This document shows, one piece after another, positions 1 to 7,033 of a stretch of 64,000 bases of DNA; position 1 is the stretch's first letter, and each line of letters begins with the position of its first letter. Origin of the DNA: Pseudoxanthomonas suwonensis (GTDB lineage: Bacteria > Pseudomonadota > Gammaproteobacteria > Xanthomonadales > Xanthomonadaceae); NCBI GenBank assembly GCA_003240695.1, contig QFNC01000003.1, positions 68,330-132,329 on the forward strand, written 5' to 3'. The translations under genes and the position numbers were made by a program. The notes beneath the pieces were generated by a model. It made no database searches. It had not been told where the DNA came from and saw nothing but the letters and a program-made list of their open reading frames with translations.

Positions 1-58
1 GGAACAGCCCCATCAGCGCATCGACGACGGGCTTGATCAGTGCGGCTTCGATCGGCAT
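1..58 (-). CDS. 5' end of an unidentified gene (runs off the left edge)
   Basis: An ATG on the minus strand at position 58 opens a frame that stays open to the window edge for 19 codons, beginning MPIEAALIKPVVDALMGLF. A GGAG sequence lies about 9 nt upstream of the ATG. It follows the SPOR gene in the same direction after a gap of about 70 nt. The piece is too short to assign a family, and I do not recognise it. Whether it really is a gene depends on sequence outside the window. Confidence 0.4.
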   Translation of the reverse strand, partial: MPIEAALIKPVVDALMGLF

Positions 59-104
59 GGGAGGAGTCTCCGTTGGCCCTGCAGTGTAGGCCGAAGGCAT
101 CTCA

Positions 105-120
105 CCGGCGGCGACGCCGG
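105..120 (-). terminator. GC-rich hairpin after the SPOR gene
   Basis: CCGGCG and CGCCGG are separated by GCGA, just downstream of the SPOR stop codon on the minus strand. There is no T-run, so if it ends transcription it is not a classical Rho-independent terminator. Confidence 0.25.
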
Positions 121-130
121 CCGCGGCCGG

Positions 131-967
131 TCACTGCGCCTTGATCGCCATCGCCGGCAGGCCGCCGGAGGCCAGCTTCGATTTGGCATCGGCCAATTCG
201 GTGGCAGTGCCGTAAGGCCCCATGCGGACGCGGTACATCGTTTTGCCGTTGATCTGCGCCGACTCCACCCGCGCGTTCAGACCCAGCAGCGCGATCTTCG
301 CCTTCACCGCCTCGGCATCGCCGCTGGCCGCGAACGAGCCGGCCTGCAGTACGTAGGGCGTTTGCATGCGCGTGTCGGTCGTGGCCTCGGTGGTTGATGT
401 GGCTGCTTGCGTTGACGTTGGGGTCGCGGTGGTCGTGGCATCTGCCTGACGCGCAGGCTGTGGGGTTGCCGCAGACGGGCTGTTCGTCACTGCGCCGTCG
501 GCAGCGGCCGTGGCGGTGTCGACGGCCTGCGGCGGCGTGGCATCGGGCTCAGCGGTTTGCGCGGCCTGCTGCTGTGCGAGACGCTGCTTGCGTGCGGCTT
601 CATCGCGTGCAGCGGCAGCCAGCTGGGCATCGGTCAATTCCACTTCCTGGCCGGGCAGCAGGGTATAGAAGTCGTAGTCCTCGCCAGTGCCGGCGGCAGC
701 AGGCGGCTTGCCTGTGGATGCGGCAGGTCCACGCGGCTCGCTCACCACCGCGGCATCCTCGGCAGTCACCGGTTGCGGCTGTGCATCGGGGTTCGGGCGG
801 GGCCGCAGAAAGCCGCCGGACTCGTCGTCGCCCAGCACTCTCGGCAATGCCAGAATCACCAGCAGCGTCAGCAACACGCCCAGTACCAGCCAGGCCCAGC
901 CGGGCAAGCCGGCGGCGTTGCTGCCACCCTTGCGCCGTGCTTGCGATTTTCCGCCTCGTGCCGCCAC
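131..967 (-). CDS. SPOR-domain cell-division/peptidoglycan-binding protein
   Basis: A 278-residue bitopic inner-membrane protein. The first 20 residues are basic, followed by one membrane segment at roughly residues 23-44 (LPGWAWLVLGVLLTLL and onward). A long, low-complexity periplasmic linker rich in Ala, Thr, Pro and Gln spans about 50-200. The C-terminal 75 residues form a SPOR domain (YVLQAGSFAASGDAEAVKAK). SPOR domains bind denuded glycan strands at the septum, and this architecture matches FtsN-like proteins. The start is GTG and directly abuts the TAA stop of argS, so the two are translationally coupled. An argS-SPOR gene order is known in gammaproteobacteria. It is FtsN-like in layout, but I cannot show it is FtsN. 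Confidence 0.85.
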   Translation of the reverse strand: MAARGGKSQARRKGGSNAAGLPGWAWLVLGVLLTLLVILALPRVLGDDESGGFLRPRPNPDAQPQPVTAEDAAVVSEPRGPAASTGKPPAAAGTGEDYDFYTLLPGQEVELTDAQLAAAARDEAARKQRLAQQQAAQTAEPDATPPQAVDTATAAADGAVTNSPSAATPQPARQADATTTATPTSTQAATSTTEATTDTRMQTPYVLQAGSFAASGDAEAVKAKIALLGLNARVESAQINGKTMYRVRMGPYGTATELADAKSKLASGGLPAMAIKAQ

Positions 968-2671
968 TTACATCGCCTCCGGGGCGTGCACGCCCATCAA
1001 TGCCAGGCCATTGGCCAGAACCTGCCGCGTGGCCTGCGCCAAAACCAGTCGCGCATCACGCAGCGCGGCATCATCCACCAGAAACTGGTGATCGTTGTAA
1101 TACGTCTGGAAGGCCTGTGCCAGTTCCAGCAGATAGGTGGCGATGAGATGCGGCTCCAGCTGGGTGCCGGCCGCGGCCACCACGTCGGGCCAGCGCGACA
1201 GGTCGGTCAGCAGCTCGCGCAGGCTGGTATCCTCCAGGTCCAGCGGCTGCGCCAGACCATTGTCGGCATCGAAGGCCAGGCCACGCTCGGCCAGCTGCCG
1301 GAACACCCCGCAGATGCGCGCGTGCGACAGCTGCACGTAGTACACCGGGTTGTCCAGCGACTGCGAGCGCGCCAGGTCGATGTCGAAGGTGAGCTGCGAA
1401 TCCGGCTTGCGCGCCACCAGGAACCAGCGCGTGGCATCGCGGCCGGCCTCGTCGATCAGGTCGCGCAGGGTCAGGTAGCTGCCGGCGCGCTTGGACAGTT
1501 TCACTTCCTCGCCGCCGCGCATCACCGTGACCATCTGGTGCAGCACGTACTCCGGCCAACCCTGCGGAATGCCGACATCCAGCGCCTGCAACCCGGCCTT
1601 CACGCGGGCCAGCGAGCCATGGTGGTCGGCGCCCAGTTCGGTAATGGCGCGCTCGTAGCCGCGCTGCCATTTCGACAGGTGGTAGGCCACGTCCGGTACG
1701 AAATAGGTGTAACTGCCATCCGACTTGCGCATCACCCGGTCCTTGTCGTCGCCGAACGCGGTCGTGCGCAGCCACAGTGCGCCGCCGTCCTCGTAGGTGT
1801 GGCCGTTGGCGGACAGGCGCTGCACGGTTTCGTCCACCTTGCCGTCGGTGTACAGCGACGATTCGAGGAAATACGTGTCGAACTGCACGCCGTAGGCGTC
1901 CAGATCGGCGTTCTGCTCGCGGCGCAGCCAGGCCACCGAAAACGCGCGGATGGCATCGAGGTCATCCGCATCGTGCTTGCCGGCCACGGTGTGGCCATCG
2001 ACCTCGACGCGGTCGCCGCGCAGGTACGCATCGGCCACGTCGGCGATGTAGTCGCCGTTGTAGGCATCGGCCGGCCAGCCGGCATCGCCCGGCTTCAAGC
2101 CCTTCGCGCGTGCCTGCACCGATGCGGCGAGATTCTCGATCTGCACGCCGGCATCGTTGTAGTAGAACTCGCGCTTCACCGCCCAGCCGTTGGCTTCCAG
2201 CACGCGGGCGATGCAGTCGCCGATCACCGCGGCACGGCCGTGGCCCACGTGCAGCGGACCGGTGGGATTGGCCGACACGTATTCCACGCCGGCCGTGCGT
2301 CCCGCACCACTGCTGTTGCGGCCGAACTGCGCGGTTTGCGCGTGGATGTCCTGCAGCAGCGCCTGCCAGGCTGCAGGAGCCAGCCGCAGGTTGATGAATC
2401 CGGGGCCGGCGATCTCCACGCCGGCGATGGCCGCATCGGCCGGCAGGGCGTCCACCAGTGCCTGCGCGATGACACGCGGATTGGCCTTCTGTCCCCGCTT
2501 GCCGAGTTGCCCGGCCAGCAGCATCGCGGCATTGCTGGAAAAATCGCCATGGCTGCGCTCGCGCGGACGCTCGATAGTGAAATCGGGGGTGGCGAGGTCG
2601 GCCGGCAGGCTGCCGGACTGGCGCAAGCTGGCGATGCCCTGCTCGATGAGGGCGCGGAGTCGGGTTTTCAC
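968..2671 (-). CDS. argS: arginyl-tRNA synthetase
   Basis: Class I aminoacyl-tRNA synthetase of 567 residues, normal length, charging tRNA-Arg with arginine in the cytoplasm. The N-terminal additional domain (residues 1-110) precedes the catalytic core. The core has the HIGH-type signature as HVGHGRAA (about residue 131) and a KMSKS-like loop as KLSKRAGS (about 393). The C-terminal DALR anticodon-binding domain begins near NPVYYVQLSHARIC. The start is GTG at 2671. No good Shine-Dalgarno is visible, but the N-terminus MKTRLRALIEQGI fits the family. It abuts the SPOR gene downstream. A TACAAT -10-like hexamer lies upstream at 2704-2709. Confidence 0.97.
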   Translation of the reverse strand: MKTRLRALIEQGIASLRQSGSLPADLATPDFTIERPRERSHGDFSSNAAMLLAGQLGKRGQKANPRVIAQALVDALPADAAIAGVEIAGPGFINLRLAPAAWQALLQDIHAQTAQFGRNSSGAGRTAGVEYVSANPTGPLHVGHGRAAVIGDCIARVLEANGWAVKREFYYNDAGVQIENLAASVQARAKGLKPGDAGWPADAYNGDYIADVADAYLRGDRVEVDGHTVAGKHDADDLDAIRAFSVAWLRREQNADLDAYGVQFDTYFLESSLYTDGKVDETVQRLSANGHTYEDGGALWLRTTAFGDDKDRVMRKSDGSYTYFVPDVAYHLSKWQRGYERAITELGADHHGSLARVKAGLQALDVGIPQGWPEYVLHQMVTVMRGGEEVKLSKRAGSYLTLRDLIDEAGRDATRWFLVARKPDSQLTFDIDLARSQSLDNPVYYVQLSHARICGVFRQLAERGLAFDADNGLAQPLDLEDTSLRELLTDLSRWPDVVAAAGTQLEPHLIATYLLELAQAFQTYYNDHQFLVDDAALRDARLVLAQATRQVLANGLALMGVHAPEAM

Positions 2672-2703
2672 GGATGCTGCAGGCGGCGCGTCAAAGTGCC
2701 TGC

Positions 2704-2732
2704 ATTGTAAAGGATTCGGCGCGATGGATCAG
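2704..2732 (-). promoter_or_regulatory. possible argS promoter
   Basis: On the minus strand CTGATC, a 17-nt spacer and TACAAT lie immediately upstream of argS. The -10 is good and the -35 weak. The element overlaps the 3' end of the preceding gene. Confidence 0.3.
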
Positions 2733-3277
2733 CGCGACGGGCGCGCGCTGGCCTGGCGATAACGCCCTTTGTCGCCCAGTGCCGGTGCGTTGCGATCCAC
2801 CGCCACGCACAACCGGCCATTGCACAGCACGGCATCCGAGGCCTGGTAGGCCTGCAGCACCGGCAGCGCGTTCTCGTAGCGCTGCATCGTTTCGCGCGCC
2901 TGCGCCACCTCACGCCGGTAGTAACCCAGCACCGCCCAGCCGGCCATCAGCACCAGCAGCACCACACCGATGGCCGTGCCGAACCACAGCCACACCAGCC
3001 GGCCGGTGCCCTGCAGCCGTGATGACGCCGCCTGCACCGCGCGATCGTACTGCGCCGCCGTGGGTGCCACCGCATCGCGCGCCTGCTCCACGATCCGCGC
3101 GCCGGCGCCGTTGACCAGCGTGGACACCTCGCGCTTGACCTGCGACACCTCGTAGCGCAGCGTGCCCATTTCCTGCTGGATGGCCTTGTGCATGCGGTTC
3201 TCGCGCTCGGTCATTTCCGAGCGCAGCAGCAGCAGCGCCTTCACCGCCGCCTGCAGATCGGCCTGCGGCGCATTCAT
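2729..3277 (-). CDS. small membrane protein downstream of putative effector
   Basis: A 182-residue protein. The N-terminal ~60 residues are charged and heptad-like (RSEMTERENRMHKAIQQEMG), probably coiled coil. One strong membrane segment lies at about 98-118 (LVWLWFGTAIGVVLLVLMAG). A short C-terminal domain contains a two-cysteine motif (VLCNGRLCVAVD). Its ATG overlaps the TGA of the upstream effector gene by 4 nt, so the two are translationally coupled. The layout (coiled coil, one membrane helix, small Cys-containing tail) recalls mobilisation/relaxation-protein-like genes of Xanthomonadales, but that comparison is from memory and weak. The same MNAP start and ATGA overlap recur in a decayed copy near position 4990, so this gene travels with the effector tail. 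Confidence 0.7.
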   Translation of the reverse strand: MNAPQADLQAAVKALLLLRSEMTERENRMHKAIQQEMGTLRYEVSQVKREVSTLVNGAGARIVEQARDAVAPTAAQYDRAVQAASSRLQGTGRLVWLWFGTAIGVVLLVLMAGWAVLGYYRREVAQARETMQRYENALPVLQAYQASDAVLCNGRLCVAVDRNAPALGDKGRYRQASARPSR

Positions 3278-4155
3278 AGCACGAACGCCGCCTGCTGGGC
3301 CAATTGCTGCTGGCGGTCCTGTTCTGCCAGCAGTCTGTCGCCCAGCTGCCGCATCTGCTGCCCGTCCGGCGAGTGGCTGAAGTCGGTAGCGATTCGGTCC
3401 AGCGCGTCGCTGTCGCCGTCCATCAGCGCGGCGAAGGCCTTGTCGAGAACGGGGTCGTTGAAGGGGCCGCGCTGGTCGGTGCCTGGATTCCTCGTCGCTT
3501 CTGATGCAAGAGCCGTATCAGCTTGTTGCCGATCGCTGTTTTCTTCGGACAGGATGTGTTCCTGAATGAAAGTGCGCTTCGGCCACGGGTTGGTCGTCTC
3601 GCGATTATGGGGGCTGTTCTTGAGAGGTGCCTTGATGGACCGGATGTCGTCGATGTTCTGCGAAGGCTTCAACGAGCCTTCGTAGTCCGTGTCGATCACC
3701 CGGTTGCCCTGTTTGTCGACAGTCGTCTGATACACGTTGGCCTTGGCCAGCCCCTTCCAGACGAAATCGACGCAGCTGTTGGACAGGAAATGGTAGTTCA
3801 GATTGAAGTCACCCTTCTTTTTCAAGCCGTCTTCACCATGCTTCTGCAGAGCCTCGTACTGTTCCTTGGAAATCTGCATGGTGCGGGAATAGAGGGGGTT
3901 CGCATAAACATCCTGTTCGTCTTCAACGATATGTCCTGGGCCACTCATTTCCGATTTCTTCGGTGCAAATCCATACCCTTTCGTATTGATCCCATCGCTG
4001 ACGGTATAATACATGTGACCGGGCCCTGATGGCTTGTCCTTTGGCTTTCCCTCCTTTTCCAGCATGATCGTGCCAGGAGCAGCCACATAAACGGTGACCG
4101 TATAGATTGGCTGTTGGGTGTTTTTAGGTGCTTTCTGTGGTTCATCCGGCGTCAT
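3274..4155 (-). CDS. putative secreted cysteine-hydrolase effector with Gln-rich tail
   Basis: A 293-residue protein without a signal peptide. Residues ~15-145 look like a small papain-like/NlpC-P60-type hydrolase in permuted order: a His in GPGHMYY (H47) comes before the candidate nucleophile Cys in FLSNSCVDFVW (C128). The middle is polar. The last ~60 residues (from FNDPVLDKAFAALMDGD) are acidic and end in a Gln-rich stretch (DRQQQLAQQAAFVL), a type of tail seen on Xanthomonadales secreted-effector candidates. The canonical XVIPCD motifs of type IV effectors are not present. It sits 24 nt downstream of a lipoprotein gene and overlaps the following membrane gene by 4 nt. An effector-immunity arrangement is my inference. 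Codons and composition are AT-richer than in the flanking housekeeping genes. Confidence 0.6.
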   Translation of the reverse strand: MTPDEPQKAPKNTQQPIYTVTVYVAAPGTIMLEKEGKPKDKPSGPGHMYYTVSDGINTKGYGFAPKKSEMSGPGHIVEDEQDVYANPLYSRTMQISKEQYEALQKHGEDGLKKKGDFNLNYHFLSNSCVDFVWKGLAKANVYQTTVDKQGNRVIDTDYEGSLKPSQNIDDIRSIKAPLKNSPHNRETTNPWPKRTFIQEHILSEENSDRQQADTALASEATRNPGTDQRGPFNDPVLDKAFAALMDGDSDALDRIATDFSHSPDGQQMRQLGDRLLAEQDRQQQLAQQAAFVL

Positions 4156-4179
4156 TTGCAGCCTCGCAGGGAAGGTTTA

Positions 4180-4890
4180 TCATTTGTGATAGTAGTGCGA
4201 AACCAGAAGCTCCGCATTGATGCCTCGAAGGGCTTCATGGGATTCCATGTTCTCGGCTTCAAGCACGTAGCGCCCGGGCTCCGGCATCGGGATAATGGCG
4301 ACCCGATAGATGATGTAGACCAGTTCCATCGAATATTTGCCGGCAGCGATCAGTTCTTCATTGTCGGTGCCGGCGCCGTCATGGTCGATGAATATGCCCG
4401 AAGGATTCGGGCGGTCTTCGAATCGCCATGGATCGCCAGGTTGGCTGGGAGGAATGTCATGATTTTCATCCAGAATGATCTCGATGGGCGGCTCCTTGCC
4501 CCCATTCACCAATCGCAACAGCTTCAACCGGATCGGCACGTCCGAGTCCACCAGGTGTTTCCGAGCCGCGGTGTGGGCAGCATCGAATTCGGCAGTTTGC
4601 TCCTCCGGCGGAGGCGCCACGGTGCGGAACCCGATGAACACCGGCCGCAGGTTGCCATTCTCGTTCGGCGGCGGCAGCTCGAACTCCACCCGCACCGTGT
4701 TGCCGGCCTTGTCCAATGGAAATGGCACGACCACGGGAAAGTTGTCGGGCTTCGGCGCTGGGATGCGAAACCAATCGCAGGCGGTCAACAGCAGCAGGCA
4801 CGACGCAACCGCGATACTACGCCGCAGCCAGGGCGTGGTGTTTGCGGATGCAGTGCGGCTGGCAGGGTTCAAGGATGTGTCCTTACGCAT
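4180..4890 (-). CDS. DUF5625-like lipoprotein, candidate immunity protein
   Basis: A 236-residue lipoprotein. A long N-region (about 24 residues) leads into a hydrophobic core ending in the lipobox LLLLTAC, with the acylated Cys near residue 38. The following Asp-Trp (CDW) would favour inner-membrane retention under the +2 rule if it applies here. The mature part resembles DUF5625 (PVVVPFPLDKAGNTVRVEFE near the start, GRYVLEAENME and a beta-rich end). Periplasmic lipoproteins encoded next to peptidoglycan-targeting effectors commonly act as immunity proteins. Here it is the first gene of the cassette, 24 nt before the effector. The assignment as immunity protein is inferred from context only. 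Confidence 0.6.
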   Translation of the reverse strand: MRKDTSLNPASRTASANTTPWLRRSIAVASCLLLLTACDWFRIPAPKPDNFPVVVPFPLDKAGNTVRVEFELPPPNENGNLRPVFIGFRTVAPPPEEQTAEFDAAHTAARKHLVDSDVPIRLKLLRLVNGGKEPPIEIILDENHDIPPSQPGDPWRFEDRPNPSGIFIDHDGAGTDNEELIAAGKYSMELVYIIYRVAIIPMPEPGRYVLEAENMESHEALRGINAELLVSHYYHK

Positions 4891-4980
4891 TCAGATGCGC
4901 TCGCAGCGTTGCATGCGCCGCCGGCCGAGTCAAGCGGCCGAGCGCGACAGCCTCGTCGTGGCTGCCGATTTGCGTGGCGC

Positions 4981-5090
4981 GTTCATCGCACGAACGCCCC
5001 CTGCTGGGCCAGTTGCTGCTGGCGGTTCTGATCTGCCAGCAGGCTGTCGGATCTGCTGCCGATCCGGCGAACTGTCGGCACCGTGCAATG
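4981..5090 (-). pseudogene. decayed duplicate of an effector-tail/membrane-gene junction
   Basis: The plus-strand sequence from about 4980 closely parallels 3270-3370. On the minus strand one frame reads SPDRQQIRQ, matching SPDGQQMRQ of the intact effector. After a deletion of about 11 nt the match continues in another frame as SLLADQNRQQQLAQQGAFVR and stops at TGA. That stop overlaps an ATG starting MNAPR, mirroring the intact ATGA overlap and the MNAPQ start at 3277. The upstream body of this second effector is gone or unrecognisable. I read this as the remnant of a tandem effector cassette. The rest of 4891-5259 holds nothing else I can identify. Confidence 0.7.
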
Positions 5091-5259
5091 ACTGCGTCCT
5101 TGCGTGCAGGGCGCTGCTGAACGCTGCGTCGGTCGATTGCCGTTTCAAGCAATGATTCGAATGGCCGCTTGCCTCCATCCGGATCGCCTGCCCCGCCGAT
5201 CGCGGCGGCAAAGCAGGCATTTTCATCGACATGTCCCTGTCATTATCCTCGGATTTGAA

Positions 5260-6597
5260 TCAGGACACCGCGAGTTCGGAAAATGCGTCACGGGTCAGAT
5301 TGACAGGTTCGCCGGTGGTGCACACCACATTGTCCTCGATGCGGATGCCGCCGTAGGGACGCAGTTCGGCCACCTTGTCCCAGTTCACGCTGTTGCGGTG
5401 GCTGCCGGTTTTCACCTTGTCCAGCAGCATGTCGATGATGTACAGCCCCGGCTCGATCGTCACCACCATGCCGTCCTGAAGGGTGCGGGTCAGGCGCAGA
5501 TAGGGATGACCTTCCGGTTTCGGAATGGTGCCGCCGCTGTCGGATGCGGAAAATCCGGCCACGTCGTGCACCTGCAATCCGAGGCCGTGGCCGATGCCGT
5601 GCGGGAAGAATGCCGAACTGATGCCGGACTGCACGGCAGCCTCGGCAGTGCAGGAAATCAGGCCGCCGGCATGCAGAACGTCGGCCAACTGGTGATGGGC
5701 CGACAGGTGGATCTGCCGATAATCCACGCCGGGTTTCACCTGTGCGCACAGGTCGCGCTGCACGCGGTCCACAGCATCGATCAGCGCCTGGAATTCGCCG
5801 CCGGTATCGCCGGCATGGGTGCGGGTGATGTCGGCGGCATAACCGGCGTGGCTGGCGCCGGCATCGATCAGGAAACTGCGCGCTGGGCGGGCGGGTACGC
5901 GGTCGCGGCGGGTGTAATGCAGCACGGCTGCATGTTCGTTGATGGCGACGATGTTGCCGTAGGGCAGGTCGTTGGCATCCTGGCCTGCGGCCTGGCAGTA
6001 GGCCATGTGGATGCCGAATTCGCTGGCGCCGGCACGGAAGGCGCGTTCGGCCATGCGGTGGGCGCGGGCACCGATGCGGTTGGCCTGGCGCATCATCTGG
6101 ATTTCGTAAGGCGTCTTGAAGGCGCGGTGGTATTCCAGATAATCCAGCACGGCCTTCGGGTTGTTCGGAAGATAATCACCCAATGCGCTCCGGGGGTCGC
6201 CCAGGATGGCGCAGCGGCCGGCATCGGCGGGCAGATGCTTGAGTGCCTGCGCCGGCTCGCGGATCACGATGATCTCGAACGCATCCGCCCACTCGCCGGA
6301 CGGTTCGCCGGGTACGGAATGCCAGTAGTCGTGCGGCTGCAGGTAGATCAGTCGTGGAGTCTTGCCCGGCGTGTACACCAGCCAGCTGCCCGGGGCATCC
6401 AGCAACGGCAGCCATGCCTTGAACTGCGGATTGACGGCATAGGGGTCGTCGCGATCGTCGAACACCTGGGTGTGCAGCGTGCCCGAGGGAATCACCAGGT
6501 GGTCGAATCCTCCCCGAGTCAAGGCCTGGTTGGCACGTGTCTGCAGGTGGTGCAGGTGCTGCGGGTACAGCTGCGCATGGGGATGGACTGAATTCAT
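5260..6597 (-). CDS. pepQ: Xaa-Pro dipeptidase (M24 metallopeptidase)
   Basis: A 445-residue cytoplasmic prolidase that hydrolyses Xaa-Pro dipeptides. The pita-bread fold is evident from the metal ligands: two Asp in LIDAGASHAGYAADITRT, His in FPHGIGHGLGLQVHD, Glu in TIEPGLYI and Glu in GIRIEDN. Length equals the E. coli PepQ class. I start at the ATG at 6597 (MNSVHPHAQLYPQ), which has AGGAG about 10 nt upstream. A longer in-frame extension to 6720 is basic and unlike the family. It is a single gene, separated by about 100 nt from the PilZ gene upstream. Confidence 0.93.
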   Translation of the reverse strand: MNSVHPHAQLYPQHLHHLQTRANQALTRGGFDHLVIPSGTLHTQVFDDRDDPYAVNPQFKAWLPLLDAPGSWLVYTPGKTPRLIYLQPHDYWHSVPGEPSGEWADAFEIIVIREPAQALKHLPADAGRCAILGDPRSALGDYLPNNPKAVLDYLEYHRAFKTPYEIQMMRQANRIGARAHRMAERAFRAGASEFGIHMAYCQAAGQDANDLPYGNIVAINEHAAVLHYTRRDRVPARPARSFLIDAGASHAGYAADITRTHAGDTGGEFQALIDAVDRVQRDLCAQVKPGVDYRQIHLSAHHQLADVLHAGGLISCTAEAAVQSGISSAFFPHGIGHGLGLQVHDVAGFSASDSGGTIPKPEGHPYLRLTRTLQDGMVVTIEPGLYIIDMLLDKVKTGSHRNSVNWDKVAELRPYGGIRIEDNVVCTTGEPVNLTRDAFSELAVS

Positions 6598-6694
6598 CGA
6601 ACGACACTCCTGGAAGTTCCGGTGCGCGGACCGGTTGCGTGCATGGATGCGGGAAGCGGTCGTTGTTCGACGGAGGCGCCGGTTCGGCGGGCCG

Positions 6695-7033
6695 TCAGGA
6701 ACGCGACTGCGACCAGGCATGCAAGAATTGTGCCTGATCCGGGGCGATGGAGATGAACCGGAAGCCGCCCCAGACCGGCCGCTGTCCAGGGCCGGCGTCG
6801 CTCCACAGCAACTGCATGCCGAGTTCGAATGTCCGTGACGGGTGACCGGTGACAGGCAGGGTGAACTGCACCTGGTACAGCGTGCCGATCGGCAGGGCCT
6901 GATCGGCGATCAGCAGCATGCCCCCGGCAGACAGATTGCCGATGCGGCCCATCGCCTGGCCGGTCATCGCGTCGGTGACGATGACGGCGTGGGTCGGCGC
7001 ACGACGCGGGGTACGGCGTTGCCGTTCGTTCAT
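6695..7033 (-). CDS. PilZ domain protein (c-di-GMP receptor candidate)
   Basis: A 112-residue stand-alone PilZ domain. The N-terminus has the arginine cluster (RQRRTPRRAP) and, after ~20 residues, NLSAGGMLL, corresponding to the (D/N)xSxxG c-di-GMP contact motif. The rest is a beta-barrel pattern. Such proteins bind cyclic di-GMP and alter motility, polysaccharide or pilus functions through partners. Its ATG overlaps the TGA of the DUF1631 gene by 4 nt, so the two are co-translated and probably functionally linked. Confidence 0.85.
   Translation of the reverse strand: MNERQRRTPRRAPTHAVIVTDAMTGQAMGRIGNLSAGGMLLIADQALPIGTLYQVQFTLPVTGHPSRTFELGMQLLWSDAGPGQRPVWGGFRFISIAPDQAQFLHAWSQSRS

Noticed and set aside
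557..2710. A 717-codon plus-strand frame opposite argS
   Set aside because: The sequence is a His/Gln/Arg-rich antisense artefact of a GC-rich gene; argS on the other strand is certain.
3274..3480. Canonical XVIPCD type IV effector domain
   Set aside because: The GLxRIDHV and FAVQG motifs are absent; only the Gln-rich end is similar.
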